Shown here one piece after another: positions 18,542-28,411 of a DNA stretch of 64,000 bases; positions within the stretch are counted from its first letter, which is position 1; the number at the start of each line of letters is the position of its first letter. Origin of the DNA: Nostoc paludosum FACHB-159 (GTDB lineage: Bacteria; Cyanobacteriota; Cyanobacteriia; Cyanobacteriales; Nostocaceae); contig NZ_JACJTU010000006.1 of NCBI RefSeq assembly GCF_014698835.1, positions 186,001-250,000 of the forward strand, read 5' to 3'. The position numbers and the translations under genes were made by a program. The notes beneath the pieces are model-generated. The model was not told where the DNA came from. It worked only from the letters and a program-made list of their open reading frames with translations, and made no database searches.

Positions 18542-19261
18542 TTACTTAATAGTATCGGGGTCTATGTTGAGCGATCGCAATTTTGCTTTTAATCGTTCTA
18601 TTTCTAATTGCGCTTCTTCTGCGCGTTGGCTTTCTTGTTCGGCGCGTTCTTCTGCCTGCTGTCTTGCTACAACTTCTTGGCGTAAAGCTTCTATCAATTC
18701 ATCCCCAATGAGTAATTTTTCGCCTGTATCTTCTCGATAAAATGCAATTAGCTTTCCTTCAATGGCTAAACGCAGTTGTAGCGGTTCACTGCGTCCATCC
18801 TCTATGGGTTCGTAGATTTCTCCCCGCAGCCGATAGCCGCGTAACTGTTTTTCTACCCACTCACCTTTTGGGTCAAATAACCAGTATTCTTTAACACCCA
18901 ACTGCTCATACAGAGTCTTTTTGAAGATTTCATCCTGTCCTTTAGTACCAAAGGATGTCATTTCAAAAATCACCGTTGGTACTTGACCCTCTTCCCAAAT
19001 TTTATAATTGTCGCGACCGCCGGGTGCAACATCAAAAATTACCATCACGTCTGGGGCTACCCGTAATTTGGGAAAGCCTTGTGCATAGTAAAGAAATTGA
19101 TTTGCTAATACTGTTGCCTGACGATCTGCTAAATACTGTTTGAGTACTTCTAAAGTAGTTAATAAAGCATAAAGGTGGTCGTAGGTTTCTGCCAGTGGTT
19201 GACCATCAGCACTGGGGTAGAAAATTTCTGATTCGACACTAACAGGTAGAGTAGCTGTCAT
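18542..19261 (-). CDS. Uma2 family (DUF820) putative restriction-like endonuclease
   Basis: This 239-residue protein is of the type cyanobacteria carry in many copies. The PD-(D/E)xK-like core is visible as VAPDVMVIFDV and VIFEMTS (about residues 75-120), followed by KKTLYEQLGVKEYWLFDP, the family hallmark. The C-terminal 50 residues form a charged coiled coil (EERAEQESQRAEEAQLEIERL). In many relatives the motif ends in EVxS rather than ExK, so nuclease activity is unproven. Function in the cell is unknown. It lies alone between the small gene and the HAD phosphatase, all on the minus strand. Confidence 0.9.
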   Translation of the reverse strand: MTATLPVSVESEIFYPSADGQPLAETYDHLYALLTTLEVLKQYLADRQATVLANQFLYYAQGFPKLRVAPDVMVIFDVAPGGRDNYKIWEEGQVPTVIFEMTSFGTKGQDEIFKKTLYEQLGVKEYWLFDPKGEWVEKQLRGYRLRGEIYEPIEDGRSEPLQLRLAIEGKLIAFYREDTGEKLLIGDELIEALRQEVVARQQAEERAEQESQRAEEAQLEIERLKAKLRSLNIDPDTIK

Positions 19262-19313
19262 AGTTATAAAACTCAGTGCTACAAGATTATTTTAGAGCAA
19301 GTTCTGATTCTTC

Positions 19314-20087
19314 CTAATTTGGGATTTGGAAGGTTTGCAAAATGTAACTAGATAACTCACAAAATCCATCGCCTTCGGCAGCATTGGTAATATAAACAGG
19401 CTGATGTTGTAATTTATCTGCATATTCCAGCACATTTGCCACGCCTACAGAAACAGGAAAATAACGGCGATCGAATAAACTTTCATCATTGGGACTATCG
19501 CCTACAGTGACAATTTGTTCTGGTAAATAATCAGGGAAGTATTCGCGCAATACCTGTAACAATCCCACAGCTTTATCTTGCCCTTGGGGTTTAATGTGAC
19601 ACTGGACGTTACTGTAAGTAAATCCCCAGCCCATTTGTTGACAGAGGCCATCTAAAATTTGTAGTTCATCTTGACTCAAGCCAGCTACATCAAAAGTCCA
19701 ATCCGTGATGCGAAAGCGATTATCAACAGATTCCTGAATTTGGGGAAATTGAGTTTGTAATTTTTCAAAAGTTGTAGCCAACTGCTGGCGATGCTGAGCT
19801 AAATCGGGAATGGGTGTTAAAACTGCTGGTTTCTGGTTTCCAGGTGGAAAGTACAAACCGCCATTTTCTGCCATAGCACCTGCCACAGGCATCAAACTAC
19901 TCAATCCACTCACCCACCCAGCAGAACGTCCTGTGACAATCAGTACCTTAATGTTAGCTGTTGCTAAATCCTCTAAAGCTTGCAGCAGTGCAGGAGTAAA
20001 TTTTCCTCGTTTAGTCAGGGTGCCATCCATATCTGTGGCGATGAGACGAATATTACTCAAAGCGTTAAGGCTCAAATGTTTTGGCAT
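19314..20087 (-). CDS. HAD-superfamily phosphatase, Cof / mannosyl-3-phosphoglycerate phosphatase-like
   Basis: This 257-residue protein has motif I DMDGTLT (residues 19-25, both Asp present), motif II TGRS, a lysine region (CHIKPQGQDKAVGLL) and motif IV VGDSPNDESLF, with the type IIB cap between them. This is the Cof/MPGP/sucrose-phosphate-phosphatase branch of HAD hydrolases, acting on sugar phosphates. The exact substrate is not evident. The gene starts with ATG at 20087, and upstream short repeats separate it from the divergent gene at 20317. Confidence 0.85.
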   Translation of the reverse strand: MPKHLSLNALSNIRLIATDMDGTLTKRGKFTPALLQALEDLATANIKVLIVTGRSAGWVSGLSSLMPVAGAMAENGGLYFPPGNQKPAVLTPIPDLAQHRQQLATTFEKLQTQFPQIQESVDNRFRITDWTFDVAGLSQDELQILDGLCQQMGWGFTYSNVQCHIKPQGQDKAVGLLQVLREYFPDYLPEQIVTVGDSPNDESLFDRRYFPVSVGVANVLEYADKLQHQPVYITNAAEGDGFCELSSYILQTFQIPN

Positions 20088-20316
20088 AAGAGATTGGGGA
20101 TTGGGTACTGGGTATTCGGGACTAGGGATTCGGGAGACAAGGGAAGCAGGGGAAGAATAATAAAATAACTTCTAACTCAGCACTCCTAATCCCCAGTCCC
20201 CAGTCCCTAGTCACCAGTCCCCAGTACCTTGTAAAAAATAATAATCATACAGCAAGATGGCTTGAAAAATTTGGGAACCCTAAACATTAGGAGTCAAGTT
20301 TTTCAGTTTTCCAACC

Positions 20317-21120
20317 ATGCCTACTTCGATGTTTCTTGCCCAATCCTCTGGGACAAAAACTAAAAAGGCATCCCAGGAAGTGCCAGCAAGTAATCCTCAA
20401 ACACCACCATTCTTGGTGCTAACCTCTGGAGGACTGGCTTTAGTGGTGATTGCTTTGATTGTGTATAGTAAACTCCAGATGAGTAAACTGGAGAAAAAAA
20501 TTAAGTTTGAACAATTCCGGGCGCGAGAATTAGAAAAAAAATTTAAGCTAGCTCTGGAAACGATTCGCAAAATGGAAACTAATCCCGATTTGGTAAATTC
20601 ACGGGATTTCAACCTAGATTATCTACGAATGCGGATGTCAGAGGAAGTTTTTCACTTTGCGATTCTTAATCAAGTAAAGATTAAGGTCAAAGATAAAATT
20701 TCTCAAGCACTGCGCCCAAATCAAGCCCAACAAGGATCGGTGGGAATTGCTAACAGTGCCGGTCGGCAGGTGGATGAAATTTTTGATGTAGAGTATGAAA
20801 CTGGTAATCCACCAAACTCTGCTAAACGCGTACTATTTCGGATTCAAGTCCGGTTAATGAAGTTACCGACGCAAGCAACTTCCGCAACTATTAGTCAAAT
20901 TATTGATTGTATAGAAACTTATTTAAGTCCTATGGACGATGAAGATAGTTGGCAACCAACTATTCAAGGTCGGATTGCTACTATGCATTGGGATCAAAAG
21001 GCTAAGCCTACACCTTTATTGGTGTTGGAGCAATCAAATGAAGGCGTGAATGTGACGTTTCGCACTAGCCGCCAACCAGCTGCCCCAACTCCACCAAACC
21101 AACCTGGAATGAAAAAATAA
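20317..21120 (+). CDS. Conserved cyanobacterial membrane-anchored protein of unknown function
   Basis: This 267-residue protein has a low-complexity N-terminus, one membrane helix (about residues 32-50, FLVLTSGGLALVVIALIVY), a coiled coil (about 52-90, rich in Lys/Glu) and a globular C-terminal domain (about 100-250: FHFAILNQVKIKVKDKI, VEYETGNPPNSAKRVLFRIQV), ending in a Pro-rich tail. I recognise it only as a type of conserved hypothetical protein in filamentous cyanobacteria. An alternative start is the ATG at 20329. It converges on devA. Confidence 0.7.
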   Translation: MPTSMFLAQSSGTKTKKASQEVPASNPQTPPFLVLTSGGLALVVIALIVYSKLQMSKLEKKIKFEQFRARELEKKFKLALETIRKMETNPDLVNSRDFNLDYLRMRMSEEVFHFAILNQVKIKVKDKISQALRPNQAQQGSVGIANSAGRQVDEIFDVEYETGNPPNSAKRVLFRIQVRLMKLPTQATSATISQIIDCIETYLSPMDDEDSWQPTIQGRIATMHWDQKAKPTPLLVLEQSNEGVNVTFRTSRQPAAPTPPNQPGMKK

Positions 21121-21204
21121 GGCTCGGCTAAACAATAATTATGTTTGTTATTAGTCATGAGTCGCTAGCCATTTGTTCTTTGCAAATGACTAGCGACATC
21201 AAAA

Positions 21205-21915
21205 TTATGACTGAATAACTGTATTTGAAGAATTACGAGTTAACAGGCCATCTTCCATTTCTACGATGCGATCGGCGATGTCTAAAATGCGGTTGTCGTG
21301 TGTGACTAACAAGATAGTTGTACCTTGGTTTTTAGCTAGACTCTGCATGATTTCTACGACATCGCGTCCTGATTGTTTATCTAATGCTGCTGTTGGTTCG
21401 TCTGCTAGCACTAGGGGAGGACGATTAACTAGGGCGCGGGCGATCGCAATTCTTTGTTTTTGTCCCCCAGAAAGATTATCTGGGAAATAATTAATTCTTT
21501 CTTCTAAACCAACAGCCCGCAGCATCATTTCTGATTTAGCGATCGCTTCTGCTTGAGAAACGCGATCGTTTAATTCTACTGCCATTTGTACGTTTTGTTT
21601 GGCAGTCAAGAACCCCAGCAAATTGTGAGCTTGGAAAATATAACCAATGTTACGCCGCATTTGCACGAGTTTGTTTTGACTGGCACCAAACACTTCTTCA
21701 CCTAAAAATTTTAGACTTCCCTCTTGTACAGACCGCAAACCACCAATCAAACTCAGTAATGTTGTTTTACCTGAACCTGAGGGCCCGGTCATAATTACAA
21801 TTTCACCAGCATAAATGTCTAGGTTGATGTCAAATAAAATCTGTTTCTTCAGTGAGCCTTTACCATAGTAATGGTTCAGATTTTTAATGGCAATTACAGG
21901 TTCTTGTCTCTTCAT
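21205..21915 (-). CDS. devA: DevA: ABC exporter ATP-binding protein
   Basis: This 236-residue ATPase of the LolD/MacB family has Walker A GPSGSGKTT, Q-loop FQAHNLLGF, signature LSGGQKQR, Walker B LVLADEPTAALD and H-loop THDNR. It is the last gene of devBCA (minus strand order devB, devC, devA). DevBCA with a TolC-like outer-membrane protein exports heterocyst glycolipids in Anabaena. devC ends 127 bp upstream. Many Nostoc genomes carry several devBCA paralogues; the nearby pcyA supports this being the original locus, as in Anabaena PCC 7120. Confidence 0.92.
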   Translation of the reverse strand: MKRQEPVIAIKNLNHYYGKGSLKKQILFDINLDIYAGEIVIMTGPSGSGKTTLLSLIGGLRSVQEGSLKFLGEEVFGASQNKLVQMRRNIGYIFQAHNLLGFLTAKQNVQMAVELNDRVSQAEAIAKSEMMLRAVGLEERINYFPDNLSGGQKQRIAIARALVNRPPLVLADEPTAALDKQSGRDVVEIMQSLAKNQGTTILLVTHDNRILDIADRIVEMEDGLLTRNSSNTVIQS

Positions 21916-22041
21916 AAATTTGTTAGTTATGATTTATCAGTTCCGAGACGGAACTGTATTGATTGCCAGAAATTAGAATTACTTAATTATCAATTATATC
22001 TCTGAATTAATTATGAGAATTAATAATTAATCTTCAATTAA

Positions 22042-23196
22042 TTAAAATATATCTGCTGGATCGGCAGAGCGTAATTTGCGGACTGCGATCGCACCGGAAA
22101 CAAAGCACATGATTATGGTCAAAATCAACACAGTTGTGGCGCGATCGAAACTCATAAATACTGGTAAAAGTGTTGCTTCCCTTGCACTTTTATACATAAA
22201 TAAAGCAAAAATTATTCCGGGCATATATCCTAAAACAGCTAGTAGAAAAGCCTCTTGCAGAATAACTTTTAATAAATAGTTATGTGTATAGCCTATGGCT
22301 TTGAGGGTGGCGTACTCAGCTAAGTGATCTGAAACTTCTGTATAAAGGATTTGATAAACAATTACAGTTCCTACAATAAAACCCATAATAGTTCCTAATG
22401 TAAAAATAAATCCGATAGCTGTACTACTTGCCCAGTAATTTCGCTCAAAGTCAATAAATTCTTGTTTAGTTAAAACATTTATTTCTTTAGGTATATATTT
22501 CTTTAAATCCTCAGCAACAGCATTAACATTTGCTCCAGGTTTCAATTTAATTAACCCAATATCAATTAATCCTTTTTGACGAGTATTGAATATCCGGAGA
22601 AAGTTAACATCACTGGTGATTAAGTTACCATCTGCACCAAATGATGCACCTAATGTAAATATCCCTACCACTTTAATTCGCCGTCTTCTGACTTCTGCTG
22701 TGACGGTCTTTCCTTGGTCATAATCAGCAGCAATTGGCCCATACTCAACCCTAGAAGAACGGTCAAATAAAACTACATCTGGCAGTTTAAGTTTTTCTAA
22801 ATTCTCTTGAACTCCAGGCAAATTAACTAGATTAGTTTCTGGGTTCATTCCAAATACCAGGATACTACGAGGGCGCCCTGTTATAGGATTTTTCCAAGTT
22901 GTATAATCTAAATATATAGGATGTACTGATTGTACTGTTGGTAACTCTAAAGCTTTATATAATCGCCGTTGAGAAAAGCTTCTCATGGCTAAAACAGCAC
23001 TAGATTGACTATTAATTAAAACAATATCGCCCTGTAAACTGCTGTGGAATCGAACGTTACTATAATACAATGCATCCCGAAATCCGAGTTGCATAAACAT
23101 CAAAATATCAGCAAAAGCGATTCCTGCCAAAGCCACAGCAAGGCGAGTCCTTTCTCTGGTTAGTTGTAGCCACGACAGAGGGATTTTTTTATTCAT
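22042..23196 (-). CDS. devC: DevC: ABC exporter permease
   Basis: This 384-residue MacB/FtsX-like permease has an N-terminal helix (about 18-40), a large periplasmic domain (about 45-260) and three C-terminal helices (about 265-290, 315-345, 350-372). The hallmark near the N-terminus is SWLQLTRERTRLAVALAGIAFAD-like (split here), typical of DevC proteins. It forms the inner-membrane channel with DevA, and DevB links it to the outer membrane. It starts 24 bp after the devB stop, so the two are co-transcribed. Confidence 0.93.
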   Translation of the reverse strand: MNKKIPLSWLQLTRERTRLAVALAGIAFADILMFMQLGFRDALYYSNVRFHSSLQGDIVLINSQSSAVLAMRSFSQRRLYKALELPTVQSVHPIYLDYTTWKNPITGRPRSILVFGMNPETNLVNLPGVQENLEKLKLPDVVLFDRSSRVEYGPIAADYDQGKTVTAEVRRRRIKVVGIFTLGASFGADGNLITSDVNFLRIFNTRQKGLIDIGLIKLKPGANVNAVAEDLKKYIPKEINVLTKQEFIDFERNYWASSTAIGFIFTLGTIMGFIVGTVIVYQILYTEVSDHLAEYATLKAIGYTHNYLLKVILQEAFLLAVLGYMPGIIFALFMYKSAREATLLPVFMSFDRATTVLILTIIMCFVSGAIAVRKLRSADPADIF

Positions 23197-23220
23197 TATT
23201 AAGAATTAATTTCTGAGGAG

Positions 23221-24645
23221 TTAGTTATTAATTTCCACCAAAACTTTCGCATAAGTTAAACCAGAAACTTTCAGACTATCTTCTGGAGACAAAGCAATTT
23301 TCACTTCTATGACTCTGGCATCAACATCTGCTGCTGGATCTGTATTTAGCACATCTTTTTTGCCGATTTTTCTGCCAATTTCAGTGACAGTTCCTTTTAG
23401 TTCTTCGCTAAATGCTCCATTATCGCTGGTGATACTAGCGTTTTGACCGAGGCGCACTTTGCTAATACTATCTTCAGGGACTTCAGCAACTACAAACATT
23501 TGATTAGTTTGTCCAAGTTCAGCAATGCCATTTGCACCGATAGCTTCACCCGACTTGGTGTAAATCTTTAAAATTTCTCCAGCAATTGGCGCTTGAACGT
23601 AGCTTAATTTCAGTTCTGCTTCGGCTTTTCTAACATTAGCGATCGCATTACTAACTTGCGCTAAGGCTACTTGCACATCAGTCGGACTAACCTCCAAAAG
23701 CCTACTCAATCTGGCTCTTTCTTCATCAATTTGCCTTTGCAAAGTTGCCACAGTTTTGTCACGGTTGACTTTGGCTTCAATCAGCTGCTGTTGCAAAGTT
23801 GCTAAATTTTGTATTTGAGTAGCTCTGGCTTCGGCAAGTTGCTGTCGCAGAGTTGCCAATGTCTGTCTCAGGGTAGCTTGACTTTCAGCAACCTGCTGAT
23901 TAGCTGTAACCGCACTCAAGCGTCTGCGATCGCGTTCTTGCTGGGAAATCGCACCTTCTTTATATAAAAACTCATACCGCCCAGCATCGACTTGAGCATT
24001 ACGCTGTTCGGCTTGAATACGTGCCAAGGTTGCCCTAAGAGCCTCTCTTTGTCCGCTAAGTTCAGCTTCTAGCCGATTCACCGTTGCTTGTTGGACGAGT
24101 TTTTCTCCACTTAACTGAGCAGCAATTCGAGCAATTGTCGCTTGTTGAGCATTCTTTTCGCCAACTAACTGCGCTTGTAGGCGAGCAATAACCGATCTTT
24201 GGGCTTGAATATCTCGCGGAGATCCGGCTCTGACTTGGGCTAAATTCGCACGGGCTTCTTGGACTTTAGCTTTTGCCTCTTCTAGTGCGGCTATTTGAGT
24301 ATCGCGGTTGTCCAAAATTGCCACAATTTGGCCTTGTCTGACCTTTTCACCTTCTTTCACGAGAAGCTGCTGAATTCGTGAGGATGGCGCTAATCCTGAG
24401 GATGGCGCAGACAATTTAATAACTTCGCCTCGCGGTTCCAAACGCCCCACAGCACTAACGCCATTGGTAGATGGCATTACGGGTGCGGATACAGTTAGTT
24501 TTTTGAGCTGCTCGATTTTAGCTGTACCTAGTACCCCAGCAGCAATTACTATTGGCACCGCTACAGCAATACCCCACCAAATCTTAGGTTGTTCGGGATT
24601 AAATGTCTGCTCAGTTGGCTTTGGCTTCTCGGTCACCCTTGACAT
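23221..24645 (-). CDS. devB: DevB: HlyD-type membrane fusion protein
   Basis: This 474-residue protein has a membrane anchor (about 27-43, GIAVAVPIVIAAGVLG), a split lipoyl domain (GRLEPRGEVIKLSAP; later VQAPIAGEILKIYTKSGEA), a very long alpha-helical hairpin (about 115-330) with repeated QATxARLQAQL-like blocks, and a C-terminal beta-barrel. It bridges DevAC to a TolC-like channel. Length equals that of Anabaena DevB as I recall it. It is first in the operon. I could not find a canonical GTA-N8-TAC NtcA site in the 300 bp upstream. Confidence 0.93.
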   Translation of the reverse strand: MSRVTEKPKPTEQTFNPEQPKIWWGIAVAVPIVIAAGVLGTAKIEQLKKLTVSAPVMPSTNGVSAVGRLEPRGEVIKLSAPSSGLAPSSRIQQLLVKEGEKVRQGQIVAILDNRDTQIAALEEAKAKVQEARANLAQVRAGSPRDIQAQRSVIARLQAQLVGEKNAQQATIARIAAQLSGEKLVQQATVNRLEAELSGQREALRATLARIQAEQRNAQVDAGRYEFLYKEGAISQQERDRRRLSAVTANQQVAESQATLRQTLATLRQQLAEARATQIQNLATLQQQLIEAKVNRDKTVATLQRQIDEERARLSRLLEVSPTDVQVALAQVSNAIANVRKAEAELKLSYVQAPIAGEILKIYTKSGEAIGANGIAELGQTNQMFVVAEVPEDSISKVRLGQNASITSDNGAFSEELKGTVTEIGRKIGKKDVLNTDPAADVDARVIEVKIALSPEDSLKVSGLTYAKVLVEINN

Positions 24646-25698
24646 AGTATGTTGCCTGTTTATCTGAATTGTGCTGATGCGAGTAAAAAAGGGTTTTTAA
24701 TCAATAGCCAGCCGCTTAGGACAAACAATGGGTATGGCTTAAAATCCATTGGGCGATCGACACTCAACACTCACACTAAAGCTTTGCAAAATGATGCCCT
24801 CTTGTAGCTGGCTATCTGAAGAAGAATACAGAATTCAGAATTCAGAATTCAGAATCCAGAATCAATTAGTGAGGTATTCAGATGTAGAGACGCAAGAAAT
24901 CGCGTCTCTACTGAAAAATAAAACTACTATGATGCGGTACTGTACTGCTACATTCACTACCGCAAAGATAAACTAATTCACATTAACTAATCAGTGAACG
25001 CTAATAACTATTTACTGACAAGACAATTTTCCAACTCAGGAATCGAAGTCAGAATACTTGGAAAATCAATCTTGCACACCTGCTTGATTTTGTGCTAATT
25101 ATCAAACCTGGGCATCCAAGCCTTATTGATTCTTAATTCTGGATTCTGAATTCTGAATTCTGAATTCTTAAGCTTAATCAGCGGAGGCTACAGTTATTTA
25201 GAACATTGAAAAACAAGATCAAAAATCATTTGTTTCAAAGACCTGATACCAATTGTCAAAAATTTTGCTACACATGATTCTCCGCGTCACTGTGTCACTG
25301 TGTCCCCGCGTCATTATCTGTAACCTAGTTAAAGCTAATTGGTTTTACTAATTTCCCTGCTTCTATTTTGGGACTCCATCAAACTCTCGTTGAATGAATT
25401 CTACATTTATTAGTTACGGAAAAACGTAACAGAACCTACAGATGGGGGAATAAGGGCATTGGACAAGCAAGGAGTGTGGGAGGTGTGGGAGGTGTGGGAG
25501 GTGTGGGAGGTGTGGGAGGTGTGGGAGGTGTGGGAGGATGGGGAAGCATTAATTCTCTTTCCCCCCACACTCCCCTCTCTCCCCACACTCCCCACACCCC
25601 CCACACTCCTCACACTTCCTCATCTCCCTCATCCCCGCGTCCCCGCGTCCCCGTGTCCCTGTGTCATAGCGTCTCTCGCCTTCTGGGTTGGAGATTTT
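24646..25698. other. Long intergenic region upstream of devB, repeat-rich
   Basis: About 1050 bp without a gene. It holds the devB promoter side, GAATTCA repeats at about 24830-24856 and 25135-25168, a palindromic GTAGAGACGC...GCGTCTCTAC element (about 24886-24911), the nonamer array at 25474-25536 and complementary C-rich repeats to about 25670. Short ORFs over the nonamers are low-complexity artefacts. Confidence 0.75.
25474..25536. repeat. Seven tandem copies of GTGTGGGAG
   Basis: Seven perfect 9-bp units in a row. The following 60 bases carry the complementary CTCCCCACAC-type repeats, so the two blocks can pair. They lie just downstream of the pcyA stop. Confidence 0.95.
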
Positions 25699-26448
25699 TT
25701 ATCTGGAAATCTCCTGGGGAAGGTCGAATAGAACTGTGGTCATGTAATGTTCTGCCCAAGCTGGGCCAAAGGCTTTTTCTAGGACGCGACGGGTTTTGTC
25801 GTTTTGCTGCTGTTTAGTGCAGTAGTTGTGTTGTCCGGCGAGATTTTGTGTGACTTGTTCGAGTGGAACTGGACTAGAGGCGATCGCTTGGGTACAATGA
25901 ATCTCTAAAAATTCTCCCACACGAGACAAAAACATTGTTTCTTCTTCTGGGAAAGTGGGACGCACAAAGATACAAAAGTCTGAGAAAATGTTTCCCCATT
26001 CAGGTAATTCACGGGGTTGGGAAAAGTTAAGCACTGTTAACTGCGTGAGCGCAGCAGTATAAGATTCTGGTAAGGTACGTTCTACATGTATGGGAGAAAG
26101 GTCTGCGATCGCCGCACTAATTTGACCTCTACCCCCCACTAAATCACAACCAAACATCGGCAGGTTGTATTCAGGACGGGGAAACATGACGCAATGCAAA
26201 ATATCGAGCATATTCCCGACTTTTGCCAGTTCCAAGTGCATTTTCCGGAACTGCGGGGTTTGATAGCAACGGTTTTCAATGGTCAGTTTTTCCCCTTCTA
26301 GTCTACCTTCCACATACCCCAACTCCGCTGGCAAATGGTAGGGCGATAGATCCAGATGCTGATGCCAAGCTGCCTCAATACAATCAGCTAGCTGACGAAT
26401 TAGGGGATGTTGTTGCTCACGCAGCGAGGGCATAGAAGTAAATGACAT
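25699..26448 (-). CDS. pcyA: Phycocyanobilin:ferredoxin oxidoreductase
   Basis: This 249-residue protein is recognisable as PcyA, the ferredoxin-dependent bilin reductase that makes phycocyanobilin from biliverdin IXalpha for phycobilisomes and phytochromes. Residues matching the Synechocystis catalytic set Glu76, His88 and Asp105 appear here as Glu73 (HLELAKVGN), His85 ([13 protein letters not shown]) and Asp102 ([11 protein letters not shown]). The C-terminus ([18 protein letters not shown]) is typical. It stands alone. In Anabaena PCC 7120 pcyA also lies close to devBCA, as I recall. Confidence 0.96.
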   Translation of the reverse strand: MSFTSMPSLREQQHPLIRQLADCIEAAWHQHLDLSPYHLPAELGYVEGRLEGEKLTIENRCYQTPQFRKMHLELAKVGNMLDILHCVMFPRPEYNLPMFGCDLVGGRGQISAAIADLSPIHVERTLPESYTAALTQLTVLNFSQPRELPEWGNIFSDFCIFVRPTFPEEETMFLSRVGEFLEIHCTQAIASSPVPLEQVTQNLAGQHNYCTKQQQNDKTRRVLEKAFGPAWAEHYMTTVLFDLPQEISR

Positions 26449-26651
26449 ATTCTAGTTGGGAGAATTGCGGTCTAGTAGCCAGTCTACAACTTGCCGTGCC
26501 TCACAGTCATAGCTTGCAATATTAAGCAAACACTTACATCAGCGAACGTAAAGTTATAAGACAGTTGCTTTTCACAAGTATTGTTTATTTTGTAGTCTAA
26601 GTTACAGAAATAATTTTTGATTAGCCCATTGGTTAAGGCTAAGGCGAAGAT

Positions 26652-26885
26652 ATGAAACTAGATTCTAATAGACCAGATTTTGCCGTCCAAGCAAGAAGAC
26701 CCAATCTGGAAAGTTTACAGCACTTGAGAGTTTCTAGTTGGGTCAAGCTTTTGGAACTTCCCAACCCTTTGAGTTTTGACGAAGCACTTTTATTATGTCC
26801 AGTGTCCAAAGATAAATGGCTAGCTTGGATTCCAGATCACGGAGAAGCAATACTAAATGTTAAGCAATTTAGTTATTGGGTGTAG
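26652..26885 (+). CDS. Small conserved cyanobacterial protein of unknown function
   Basis: This is a 77-residue soluble protein starting MKLDSNRPDFAVQARRP and ending WIPDHGEAILNVKQFSYWV. It has no signal peptide or membrane segment. It is divergent from pcyA (about 200 bp apart). I know no function. The stop codon runs directly into GGGCATG repeats. Confidence 0.6.
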   Translation: MKLDSNRPDFAVQARRPNLESLQHLRVSSWVKLLELPNPLSFDEALLLCPVSKDKWLAWIPDHGEAILNVKQFSYWV

Positions 26886-26926
26886 GGCATGGGGCATGGG
26901 GCATGGGGCATGGGGCATGAGACATG
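26886..26926. repeat. Tandem GGGCATG heptamers
   Basis: Four to five copies of GGGCATG immediately after the stop of the 77-residue gene. Complementary CCCAATG repeats appear at about 26977-26995 and 27020-27041, forming a potential hairpin before the maf stop. Confidence 0.85.
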
Positions 26927-27042
26927 AGGAAGATGGGGAAACAAAGGGACAAGGGCAGAATAATAACTCTTAACTCCCAATGCCCAATGCCCAATACTTC
27001 GGCTTCGCTCATTACAAGTGCCCAATGCCCAATGCCCAATAA

Positions 27043-27636
27043 CTATTGCCAAAAATCCGTAACATCGTATCCTAGTTCTGCTAACATCTGCCGCAGCAGG
27101 GGTAAACTGAGGCCAATTACATTGCTGTGACAGCCTTCAATTTTTTCAACGAACAAACTACCAAAACCTTCAAGGGCAAAGGCACCAGCACACTTGAGGG
27201 GTTCGCCTGTGGCCACATAAGCTTTAATTGCCTTGTCCGTCATTGGAGCAAAATAAACTCTTGTAACTTGAGACTTGACTAAAGCGCGGTTTTGGTTCAA
27301 GTCAATTAAGGCATGACCTGTGTATAAGTCACCAAAGCTATCTTGCATTATCCGCCAACGGGCGATCGCTTCACCAGCATCTACTGGTTTGCCATGAATC
27401 TCATTATTTACAGACAAAACCGAATCACAACCCATAATCAAAGCTGATTCAAACTGTGGCGCTACGGTTTGCGCTTTGTACTGGGCAAGAGTTTTAACTA
27501 ATTGTGCAGGTTCGCTTAATTGGATTTGCGACTCATCAAAATCACTAGGTCGAACTATCGGTTCAATACCAACAGTTTGCAGCAAGCGCCGTCGCGCTGG
27601 GGAAGCTGAGGCCAGTACAAAAGGTGTAATGCTCAT
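27043..27636 (-). CDS. maf: Maf-family nucleoside triphosphate pyrophosphatase
   Basis: This 197-residue protein starts [19 protein letters not shown], with the Maf signature (S-A-S-P-A-R-R-x-L-L) for nucleotide binding; Glu/Asp/Lys residues include SDFDES and MGCDSVLSV. Maf proteins hydrolyse dTTP/UTP or m7GTP-like nucleotides. The frame is open up to 27747, but the added 37 residues translate heptamer repeats ([12 protein letters not shown]), so the ATG at 27636 is chosen. psbP ends just upstream at 27750 on the same strand. Confidence 0.92.
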   Translation of the reverse strand: MSITPFVLASASPARRRLLQTVGIEPIVRPSDFDESQIQLSEPAQLVKTLAQYKAQTVAPQFESALIMGCDSVLSVNNEIHGKPVDAGEAIARWRIMQDSFGDLYTGHALIDLNQNRALVKSQVTRVYFAPMTDKAIKAYVATGEPLKCAGAFALEGFGSLFVEKIEGCHSNVIGLSLPLLRQMLAELGYDVTDFWQ

Positions 27637-27710
27637 AGAAAAGCACGAAATGAGAGAGCAGCAAAGCAGGGGGCACAAGAAGCAGAGGGGCAGAGGAAGT
27701 ATGAAGACAA

Positions 27711-27748
27711 ATGCCCAATGCCCAATGCCCAATGCCCCATGCCCCATG
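27711..27748. repeat. CCCAATG/CCCCATG heptamer repeats between psbP and maf
   Basis: About five tandem units. They create the spurious N-terminal extension of the maf frame. Confidence 0.85.
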
Positions 27749-27749
27749 A

Positions 27750-28295
27750 TTAATAAACAGAAAAAGAATTTACAACTTCATCAATTGTTTGTTTAACTTT
27801 TGGCCAGCGTTTTTCAGAAATTGAAGCGTTGAAGGTAAAAAGTTTACCACGGCTAACAGCTACGCTGGCGATGTTGTGCCGTTGCTGTTGATTGGGGAGT
27901 TTAACTTCATACTCTAAAAGGTAGTATGTTTTACCATCGACTTCGCGCTGTGCGGCATTGATTAATTCGGCTGAACGACCAGAATCAGGAGGCGCTAGAG
28001 CGGCTTTTCCTAATTTATACCCTACTTCTGTTGGAGTCCCCAATTCTGCTAAGGTTTTATTTTCTGGAACTGGGCTAATGACTACAGAAACATTTTCAGA
28101 TACCTCAATTAAATCGTGAAAAACCACATCAGGGCCGTTGGCAACTTTAACTTGCAGCCAGCCATTAGGATATAAAAACTGATAGCCATCATTGGTGTCT
28201 ACAAAGCTTTTTAGTCCAGCTGCAACTGCTACGCCAGAATTACTCAGGCTGAAGCTCAACACCAATAGCAAAATTAATACAATTCGTTTCCACAT
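27750..28295 (-). CDS. PsbP-like photosystem II protein (CyanoP)
   Basis: This 181-residue protein has a signal-type N-terminus ([21 protein letters not shown]) and a PsbP fold: [39 protein letters not shown] and a C-terminal [11 protein letters not shown]. CyanoP associates with the lumenal side of photosystem II during assembly. Most cyanobacterial homologues are lipoproteins with a lipobox cysteine near residue 20; here I see no cysteine in that region, so the protein should be cleaved by signal peptidase I (VAVAA near 22-26) or stay anchored. Its transcript leader carries a terminator-like hairpin (28412-28437). Confidence 0.9.
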   Translation of the reverse strand: MWKRIVLILLLVLSFSLSNSGVAVAAGLKSFVDTNDGYQFLYPNGWLQVKVANGPDVVFHDLIEVSENVSVVISPVPENKTLAELGTPTEVGYKLGKAALAPPDSGRSAELINAAQREVDGKTYYLLEYEVKLPNQQQRHNIASVAVSRGKLFTFNASISEKRWPKVKQTIDEVVNSFSVY

Positions 28296-28411
28296 TTATA
28301 CAGGTTCCTTTGGGCTGGAGGCAATACCAGGCAAGCATCATTTCTCGTTTTTATTTTCCCACCAAGCGGTACGCTTCGGATGAACCATAAAGATGCGGAG
28401 AGCTAGAAAAC

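Noticed and set aside
24646..24960. NtcA site upstream of devB
   Set aside because: Near matches such as GTA-GCTGGCTA-TCT were found, but no full GTA-N8-TAC.
25474..25536. Tandem array as a possible CRISPR
   Set aside because: Units are 9 bp without spacers; it is a simple tandem repeat.
25410..25817. ORFs of VGGVGG- and HTSHTS-type sequence
   Set aside because: Translations of the GTGTGGGAG array and its complement; low complexity and no ribosome binding site.
27637..27747. N-terminal extension of Maf
   Set aside because: The added residues are translated heptamer repeats ([10 protein letters not shown]).
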